This document shows positions 56,536 to 64,000 of a stretch of 64,000 nucleotides of DNA, piece by piece. This DNA is from Protula sp. h YS-2021 (lineage: Eukaryota; Annelida; Polychaeta; Sabellida; Serpulidae). Numbering within the stretch: position 1 is the stretch's first letter; every line of letters starts with the position of its first letter. The position numbers and the translations under genes are program-made. Under the pieces are notes generated by a model. That model was not told the origin of the DNA, did no database searches, and saw only the letters and a list, made by a program, of their open reading frames with translations. The DNA lies in NCBI GenBank assembly GCA_949752745.1, contig OX457027.1, positions 15,097,556-15,161,555 on the forward strand, in the 5' to 3' direction.

Positions 56536-57929
56536 AGACCCAACAGCTCGCAGCCTAAAAGTAATGAAATATACGGGGGACAGACAACTAGTATACAAAC
56601 AGAAATATTCTGTCCGAGTTAGAAAGTTTTCCCCATTATACAGGTCCGGAGGCATAATTTGCTGTATATCTAAGTGCATCTTGAGATCAAGATCATTGAC
56701 TCTTTCCCAATGTTTTGATAGTTTTCATAAAGCTGTGCGTTAAACATGTGTACTTAGGGTATGTATACTTACATACTTACCACCGCATACGTTATTTTTG
56801 TTACAAAAAAATGCACCTCGTTTTCGCGAATCGTTGCCCAATGTCACTGTATTTTAGCTATTATTTTATGTCGTTCATTAATTTAATTCATTAATTATCC
56901 CTGCATCAAAAAGAAATGTCAAGTTGTTATTGTACAATGTATAAGCGAGTGTAATGTTGAATGCTTAATGCATTTCAATGAAAGAACCGGACAAGAAAAG
57001 TAACAGAGATCACAGAAAAGTCAAGGCCATCATTTGCTGACTTCCGGCAAACCGAACAACACCAATAAAGTGCTTTTCAGTCAATAACACGCAAATAACG
57101 TACAGGCCGGAAAAGACCGGAAAAGCACGAATTTGCTTTTCAATTACTGGTAAAATAGGACAGTTACATATAATAATTAGGATTTCCCAAGCAAAATTGT
57201 ATCTGCTAACGATTGGATGTTTCAAACGTGTGATAGCACGAGTAATGTCCAGTGCAGAAGTGAGTTAGTGCCCGAAAATCTAAGAAAGTTTACAACTCCA
57301 TTTTTTTGCCTTTTCATCCAAAGAAATCCAAAACTCACAGTTTTATTTGTTTATTTTTTTTTGTTACACCCACCCAGTATCCGTGATGATTCGTACTCAG
57401 TAGCCCGTTATTCTAAATGACGTGTACTATGGCGGTATGTTCACAGACGTTCTTACAAACACAGAGTGCATGGCGGTATATTCGTCCAAATAATCATAAC
57501 TTGCATGATATTAATTTTGTTTTGTTTTTTCTCGCGATCATTACAATGGCCTCATGACAATTCTTTTCTCGCGTAACATATATATTTTATACACTTTAGT
57601 TAATCTTTATTCGCGCGCTTTTATTTCGTCTTTTTGAGAACACCTGTGAGCATGCGCTTTATCACGAGTTTGATTGTTGGATATCTCATCTTTTTGAAAA
57701 GATTTCTTAATTTTGGAACATAAAAAAATAATTAGGGGGCATGTAAAATTAACGCATGTCAAGGCAAATTCTGTAGTTTATTTTCAGAATAATTAAAAAC
57801 CACGTGCAGACGTAGATAGACAGCGTTTCTTGCATCTTGTTTTGATTTCTCAAGTTAAGCCCCCAACCATCCTTCCAAAATGGTCCGTACCGGCTTGGTA
57901 TCAGAGGATATGTTTTACAATAGCGTTTA

Positions 57930-58330
57930 TAATGCGAAAAAGCTTGTCTAGACACAAGACTGGTTATTTTCCAGTTTAAAGTAATTGATGATTTGATAGC
58001 ACATAATAAAAATTTACAAAAATGGGGCCTAAAAGAATCGAGTAAATGCAACGAGTGCGACGCAGAGGACACTATTTGGCATATGTTCTGTAACTGCCCA
58101 AAAACAATAAATATAATGCGATTTTAAATTTGATTCATATCCCAAGTGTTAATTGTGCGGAATTTATTTTTGGAACAAAAGAGGGTGCACTAAATGTGAT
58201 CTTTATTCTACCAAAGTGGCATATATACCAGTCTAGGTTTCATAGCAAGAGTTTCTCCCTTGAAAGTTTTACAAGGGAATTACAGATGTTAATCCAGGCG
58301 AACGAAAACTATTCAGAAAGCAGTTTTTGA
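57930..58330 (+). pseudogene. LINE (non-LTR) reverse transcriptase C-terminal remnant
   Basis: One frame reads FQFKVIDDLIAHNKNLQKWG, then a zinc-knuckle-like CNECDAEDTIWHMFCNCP, and stops at about 58126. The expected continuation (FIFGTKEGALNVIFILPKWH and FTRELQMLIQANE) is in another frame from about 58135 to 58328. The order of these motifs, with a Cys-x2-Cys...His...Cys knuckle after the polymerase thumb, is typical of the end of non-LTR retrotransposon ORF2. The upstream catalytic domain is absent or too decayed. A 5'-truncated dead copy. Confidence 0.75.
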
Positions 58331-58504
58331 AGCAAAATGGAGTAATTTATTTTGCTTCTAAAGCTTTAAATGTTGGCTAAGGATTCACAGCGAAAGAGTC
58401 TTTTTTTCACATATTTTTTCTCTCTTATTTATGTGTTCTTTTTCGTTGTTTTCATTCTTTTTCCTTTGTTCTCATTGTAAAAATCATAAAATTTCAATGA
58501 AAAA

Positions 58505-58790
58505 GTGTTGTGATTTCGTATTCGTGTAATAATAGGAATCGACACGGTATCGTGTACACAATAGCCGTGTCATGATAGAAATCGGTACGGTATCGTGTAC
58601 ACGTCTATCCGTGTAGTGATAGGAATCGACACAGTATCTTGTACACGAGTGCCCGTGTCATGGTGGCAATCGTCACAGTATCGTGTACACGAGTACCCAT
58701 GTCATGATAGCAATCGCACGGTATCGTGTACACGAGTACTCGTGTCATGATAGAAATCGGCACGGTATCGTGTACCCGAAGATCCATTTT
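58505..58790. repeat. 43-45-bp minisatellite with palindromic core
   Basis: Six units: (T)CGACACGGTATCGTGTACAC, GAGTACCCGTGTCATGATAG, AAA. GTGTACAC and CACGGTATCGTG-type inverted words make each unit able to fold. Confidence 0.92.
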
Positions 58791-60355
58791 TAGCTCTATC
58801 CTCCAGTGTTCTTATCAATATATATATATATGTGTTAAATTCAACCATGTTTCTAATTTATGCATCTAGTATAATATTTGTTTTGCATTTTCTTTGTTTA
58901 TAAAAAAAAAAGATTCGTATCTCTTATAAAATGAGCTACAAAGTACGAGCTATGTATATTTCCTGTTATGACCCTGGTAGTAAAACTTTGCTTTTACTAA
59001 TGATACTGAGTTACTTAAAGCTACCTTTATGCCTGTAATACATGTCTCATACAGGGTAGATATTTTAGTCTTTACAATGTTACGCTCTTTTAACGGATAC
59101 TTGCACATAATGTAAAGAAAGGTAACCAATACTTTTGAAGTGCGAAGTGTTTCCAAAATATGATACCTGCTGTGATCGAAATGTTGGTGGGATATACTAC
59201 GGGCAGATCTATACAGCGAAGTCCTCGGTGTGACGTATAATCTCGTTACTTCTCGGAACACGTTACGCACCAAATTTGGCATTTTCTGTAATGACGAATC
59301 TCGGAATTCACGGAAACAAGCTCAACAATTCCCTGTCTGTATTTATGTGTGTTTTTCTTACAGTTATGCATGCCATTATTTCATTTATGGAGTTTTGTGA
59401 CTAATTCTATTTTGGGGATGCAAAAGTGAAATGGTGTGTTAAAGTTTAATCATCGATGCATCTAGACACAGTAACTCATGTAATTGCATCTATTCAGTCC
59501 AGGATAATTTCGCAAATTTGCGCATATTATGCAACCCAAGCAACGTCACACGGTATCGCAATTAGGACTGCTATTTTTGTGGCGATAAATGTGTGCGGTT
59601 CTGTAACTGAGGTATTATTATTTTTGGGAGGGGGGGGGGGCAACACTGAAGGGGCGTTTTTTGGGGTAAATAAATATATCCGGTGCAGAAATTATAAGGT
59701 ATTCTCTTCATCGTTGCTTTCAATGAAATGGAGAATTTCACTAAAGGCTTCCAAGTTGGAGACATTTTCATGAGGACATTTTCATGAGGGAATTATTGTT
59801 ATGAGGACATCTTCACGAGGACATTGCAGCGTAATGTTTGTTACGTGTTTGTCTAGAGGTAACAGTGAGAGACCCTGTGACTTTATATTTAGCTATTTTA
59901 TAACGTATTATTATTTTAAATAAGAATTTTTAAGTTACTTCCCAATAGAGGAGCACTGAAAGAATGACGCTTCAGTTATAACAAACTGATACCCTTCAAG
60001 TTGACTTTTTTGTGTTATGAGTTTTTATGACGTAATAATGAACAAAATCATTCAACTGAGTTCACCTTAGATTAAATAATTCCGTTGAAAAATTTCACAA
60101 AATTACTAAGAGGTTTTTATTTATTTGAAGAATGCACACCCATTTAAAAAAAAACCATGCGATACATATATATATATATCTATATCGAGATATTTTGCAA
60201 TATTTAATGTGCCACGTAAAAGCATGCATTGGGGGATAAATCCAGCAAAATATTTGAACACAGTGCTGTAACTTGTTTGTTTTATTGACATCAATTAGTT
60301 ATTTAAATACAAATTATGTGTTAAATTATGTCGAGTAATTATTGGAGAAAATTTG
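58791..60355. other. No gene seen
   Basis: AT-rich. A G-run at 59627-59640 and a short GAGGACATTTTCATGAGG repeat near 59758-59825. ORFs of 105-110 codons have no domain. Confidence 0.5.
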
Positions 60356-60440
60356 TCGTGCGGTTTTATCTTATCATGCCGCTTAATCTTATCGTGTGGT
60401 TTAATTTTATCGTGCGTTTTTATCTTATCATGCAGTAGTT
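60356..60440. repeat. ~22-bp tandem repeat
   Basis: Four units of CGTGCGGTTTTATCTTATCA with changes. Confidence 0.8.
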
Positions 60441-60519
60441 TCGTATTGTCTTGGATAAGTTAAGTTTCCGGGTTCGGACATCTCGATGAAGGGTTAGCTG
60501 TCGACATGGGTTAACCCTC

Positions 60520-61735
60520 TTGAGACCCAAAGGGTCGAAAATAAACTAAAAATCTCTCTACCTTTAACCGTTTTCGAGATAATGGTCAACTTTCACCATG
60601 ATCGAGGAGGTCAAGGTCACCGAGGTACCTCTTACATATAGTCTCTTAGGCCCAAAGGGTCGAAAATAAACTCAAAATCGCTCTACCTCTAACCGTTTCC
60701 GAGGTAGTGGTCAACTTTCGGTTTTTTACCTTGACCATAACCAAGGCGGTCAAAGTCACCGAGGTACCTCTTACATATAGTTTTTAACCTTTTTCGAGAT
60801 AATGGTCAATCGTTTTCTAAGCTCATGATAAAAAAACATAGGCATCGGAGATGCAGAGCCCTAAGCCAATAGTGGTTACATCACTGTGCTCCAGTTGTTC
60901 TTTTGAAATACCGCCCGGACAAAAACAATATACAAGGTGCAAGCGACGGACGGGTCCTTGCACATCTACATTGTATATAATTCCTTCTTGTAAGGTTTAG
61001 TGAAGATCCGATGAATAGTTTTTGTGATATCAACCGGACAAGAAAAAAGTTTAAAGTGCGACGGACGGACGGACACGGGACAAATTGAGTCCCCTCCCCC
61101 CCTACACATCTGCGCTATGTATACTTTCTTCCTGTAAGATTTGGTGAAGCTCCAATAAATAGTTTTTGAAATATCGCCCGTACACAAAAAGTTTACGGAC
61201 AGACGGACGACTCGACCAACAGACGGACGGACAGAACGATAGCAATAGCCTTCAGCCAATATTGGCTGAGGGCTAAAAAATCGGATGTCAAGGCGTCTCA
61301 TCACCCTCTATCGGTGAGCCAAATTTCATCACCCTTTAGCAACTGGGGAAAACCCAAAAGCTGCATCCAACTTCAGCTTGCACACACATACTGCAATGGC
61401 TTTCATTGTTGAGAGTCGGGTGATCAATAACCCTCTGCTGATGGCATTACAGTTCCTTTCACTGCGAAAGCAAAGCGTTTGCCTGCCTTATAACGGACGT
61501 GAATGGCAAAATTTTAATTTCCTTTTTTGCATATTAAATGTTAATGATTTAAAAATTCAGCTGGACCAACTACACATGCAACACTATGTCTCTGCCAAAT
61601 TTGGTCTTCCTGCCCCTAGCCGTCTCAGAGGAGTTCGCGTGACCAGGTTTTGGCGGAAAAAAAAGGAAACATGCGGAAACACCTTACCGAGTCGTACGAT
61701 TTCAATAAACTAGGGGATTGAAAATGTCCAAGTGT
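60520..61735. repeat. Mosaic dispersed repeat, copy 2
   Basis: Starts with two units around CCCAAAGGGTCGAAAATAAA and GGTCAAGGTCACCGAGGTAC, as at 10146-10620. It then has two ~180-bp units (about 60915-61080 and 61085-61215) with GTGAAG(A/C)TCC and ACGGACGGACGG words, an AGCCAATATTGGCT palindrome (about 61253-61266), and the ATGTCTCTGCCAAATTTGGT ... CGAGTCGTACGA tail shared with 10895-11015. No protein domain is visible. Copy 1 lacks the ACGGACGG middle. Confidence 0.75.
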
Positions 61736-61904
61736 AATTAAGTACTGGTGATGCTGAGCGTTTTAAGCGTTACAAATAAAACAAAGTGTGTTATATTTAA
61801 AGGTGGCAGATTTCCATTCAAAGTACAGTGACTTTTAGCCTTTTAGCGCGTATTTTGAAAAATTAATATTTCTGTTATTTATTAAGAAATTAATGGAGTT
61901 TATT

Positions 61905-63175
61905 GGCGTTGTTGTTCAACAGCCAACCTCTACGGCGGTTCGGTCTGCTGTAACACCTTTCTACACCCCAGACCCACTGGGGATTCCATGAAAATAGCAC
62001 TGATAGAAGTGAGAAACAACTTTTAAAAACATCCACCCGCTCCGTGTTTATACATAACAGACAGATCTATCAGAGGTCATCTGTTTTATAACAACGAGTT
62101 TTCGTGTCAAAACGTTTCGTAATTACCTGTGCCTATGTTGCAATAAAAGAGAAACATTCTAATTATAATTATGAGCTTCGATAATTAAATTATTATTACC
62201 GAGAAAATTACTCTTCATCTGTTTTTGTTGAGTGAATAATTAATACATTCCCCAGCAGTGACGCTGATTGGCTGGTTGAGTCACATGATCATTCTGTGCT
62301 TCCTTTTATAGTAACAATTCTCTGTCTTATATTATTGATGTTTTCAGTGGAAAATTTTCGTAATAATTCCGTAAATATATTAAATAACCTTTGTGCATCA
62401 CACTATCGGCTGCCAGACAGCTGCAGGCCAGATATTCTCATACAAAGTGAGCTGAGATAAAGACAAAATCGCACATTTTTTATAACTGAAAAGGTAAAAA
62501 ATTAATTGAAAACATGGAAAACTTTCCGAATTACGGCCATGAGTATGTGATGCCATGGAACAAGGCACAGCGATTTCATGAAGCTACAAAGCGTTGTTGT
62601 CCAACAGCCACCCTCTGCTGCGGTTTAGTCGGCTGTATATAACACGTTTTTACTCCGCAGACCCACTGGGATTCCACGAAAATAGTATTCGTAAAGTGAA
62701 GGACTGCGTTTTAATGTATATATAACAGATAGATCTGATCAGAGGTCAGCTTGTTTATAACAACGGCTACAAAGGGAATTCTATAATGGACAAGATTTCA
62801 ATTAGAACAGATGTTCTGAAAACGTTTTACACTTCTCCACGATGCTACTATTGCAAACTCGTATCCAGGAAGGTCGAGATTCAACAAGGACGCTGGTTAA
62901 CGTTAACCCTTTAAACCAACACAGCATCAAAAGCATCATCTTGTGTTCATCAGGATGCTGTGGGGCCGCTTAAACAGCGGTCTAACGTTGTTGTCCTACG
63001 ACCAACCTCTACGGCAGTTTTGGTTTGTTGTGTATGACACCTTTTTATTCACCAGACCCACTGGCGATTCCCCGAAAATAGTACTCATAACAAGAGAACT
63101 ACTTTTTAAAATACACATCCGCTCTGCAGTTATACATAAGAGATAGATCACATCAGAGGTCAGCTGTTTTATAAG
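61905..63175. repeat. Three copies of the ~190-bp dispersed repeat
   Basis: Copies at about 61905-62095, 62592-62770 and 62983-63175, same orientation. Shared order: GTTGTCC(A)ACAGCCAACCTC, GACCCACTGG(G)GATTCC, GAAAATAGTACT, CCGCTCTG...TATACATAA, CAGATAGATC, ATCAGAGGTCAGCTG, TTTTATAA. The spacers (391-687 bp apart start to start) are unrelated AT-rich DNA. Copy 1 is at 31105-31310. Confidence 0.82.
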
Positions 63176-63194
63176 ATGGAGAGGTCTAACGGCA

Positions 63195-63540
63195 AACGGT
63201 TACTGGAAACAAGGTCAAACAGTATCGTTGTATTGGTGTGTAACGGTCAAGGTCAAACAGTATCGTTGTATTGGTCTGTATCGGTCAAGGTCAGACAGTA
63301 TAGTTGTATTATTCTGTTTTTGGTCAAGGTCAGGCAGCATCGTTGTATTATTCTGTTTTTTTGGTCAAGGTCAGACAGTATCATTGTATTGGTCTGTATC
63401 GGTCAAGGTCACAGTATTGTTCTATTGGTTTGCATCGGTCAAGGTCAGGCAGTATCGTTGTATTGGTCTGTATCGGTCAACGTCAGACAGTATCGTTGTG
63501 TTGGTGTGTTTTTGGTCAAGGTCAGGTAGCATTGTTGTAG
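63195..63540. repeat. ~39-bp minisatellite
   Basis: About nine units of GTATCGTTGTATTGGTCTGT, ATCGGTCAAGGTCAGACA. It begins 20 bp after the last ~190-bp repeat copy. The Val/Arg-rich ORFs over it are repeat artefacts. Confidence 0.92.
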
Positions 63541-63572
63541 TAGGGAAGAAACGAGAGTTCAAGCACAGGAAG

Positions 63573-63709
63573 TGACGTCATCATGACGTCAGGAGGTGTG
63601 CTAGAACTCTCATGAGAGTTCAAGCACAGTGAGTCATAATGACGTCATAGGATGTTCTGGAACAGATATTAAAGCGCGCGCCCGTGTCAATGACGTCATC
63701 ATGACGTCA
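63573..63709. promoter_or_regulatory. Cluster of five TGACGTCA (CRE-type) palindromes
   Basis: Exact TGACGTCA at 63573-63580, 63584-63591, 63640-63647, 63691-63698 and 63702-63709, two of them in TGACGTCATCATGACGTCA pairs. These are binding sites for CREB/ATF factors in animals. They lie in a locally repeated area (GAGAGTTCAAGCACAG twice; CCTGTCAATCATGTGTCAC three times to 63780), with no gene in view, so function is uncertain. Confidence 0.5.
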
Positions 63710-63816
63710 TTCGTCACGTGACCTGTCAATCATGTGTCACATGACCTGTCAATCATGTGTCACACGACCTGTCAATCATGTATATGAGGAAAATTTTCCT
63801 GCTGATTAACCTTCTG

Positions 63817-63901
63817 GCCTGAATGGCTCAGTTGGTAGAGCAGAGGACCCGTAAGCGGACCCATGATCTGAAGGTCGGTGGATCGAACCCGCCCTCGGGC
63901 A
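63817..63901 (+). mobile_element. tRNA-like sequence (SINE head or tRNA pseudogene)
   Basis: 85 bp with a 6-of-7 acceptor stem (GCCTGAA with CTCGGGC), A-box TGGCTCAGTTGG, and a T-arm GGTGG-ATCGAAC-CCGCC containing the B-box. The anticodon arm is 12 nt too long because GGACCC occurs twice, 12 bp apart (63845, 63857); without that it would be 73 nt with a CAT anticodon, as in tRNA-Met. The anticodon stem pairs poorly. The sequence 63912-63924 is the exact inverse of the un-duplicated arm. It could be a SINE 5' end; a working intron-bearing tRNA is unlikely. Confidence 0.6.
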
Positions 63902-63935
63902 TCACTTTCATATCATGGGTCCTCAATCTTAGAAG

Positions 63936-63991
63936 ACCCCCCCCCCCCCCAGGATCAAGACATGACATGAATCGGACCCCCCCCCCCCCAG
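63936..63991. repeat. C-run repeat at the window edge
   Basis: Two units of a 13-14-C run followed by AGGA(T/C)CA(A/G)GAC. Truncated by the end of the window. Confidence 0.85.
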
Positions 63992-64000
63992 GACCAGGAC

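Noticed and set aside
63817..63901. Functional tRNA-Met or intron-bearing tRNA-Thr
   Set aside because: The anticodon stem has only about three pairs in either reading, one acceptor pair is mismatched, and the extra 12 nt is a simple duplication.

Overview
The window is nuclear DNA from an invertebrate animal. It is AT-rich and gene-poor, with spliced exons carrying GT-AG borders, a ceramide-synthase-like TLC exon, an ankyrin/SOCS-box gene, a four-exon coactosin-like gene, and the last exon of a metabotropic-glutamate-type receptor. The mobile elements (DIRS tyrosine-recombinase retrotransposon, Tc1 transposon, LINE remnant, tRNA-derived SINE heads, short inverted-repeat elements) and the great number of minisatellites fit a marine bilaterian such as a lophotrochozoan or invertebrate deuterostome. 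I cannot name the species. No prokaryotic feature was seen.

Layout. 0-2 kb: a G-tract repeat array, then the final exon of a TLC-domain gene (+). 2-15 kb: repeats only, including a short inverted-repeat element with a likely 9-bp target duplication (2.1 kb), a 22-bp satellite split by a 1.46-kb element (4.9-7.0 kb), a mosaic repeat at 10.2-11.1 kb and another inverted-repeat element at 13.9 kb. 15.5-17.4 kb: a 24-bp minisatellite with higher-order structure, then an ankyrin/SOCS-box gene (-). 20.06-27.95 kb: a DIRS-type retrotransposon (-) with inverted terminal repeats and an internal region matching the predicted circle junction; its ORFs carry frameshifts and a stop. 30.35-36.06 kb: a complete coactosin-like gene (+), 145 codons in four exons, whose introns hold several repeat arrays. 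39.0-39.6 kb: last exon of a class C GPCR (-). 40-64 kb: no host gene recognised; it holds microsatellites, at least eight minisatellites, a broken Tc1 transposon (43.8-44.8 kb), a large inverted-repeat element with a perfect 9-bp flanking duplication (51.0-52.1 kb), a LINE tail (57.9-58.3 kb), three copies of a ~190-bp repeat (61.9-63.2 kb), a cluster of CRE-like palindromes and a tRNA-like SINE head.

The four host genes are unrelated in function: membrane lipid biology, ubiquitin-ligase substrate selection, actin binding and glutamate-type signalling. The window is therefore not an operon or pathway cluster. Its main interest is the repeat biology: at least four families of short inverted-repeat elements, two of which share an unusual architecture (terminal repeats built from tandem ~15-bp sub-repeats, GG ends, 9-bp duplications).
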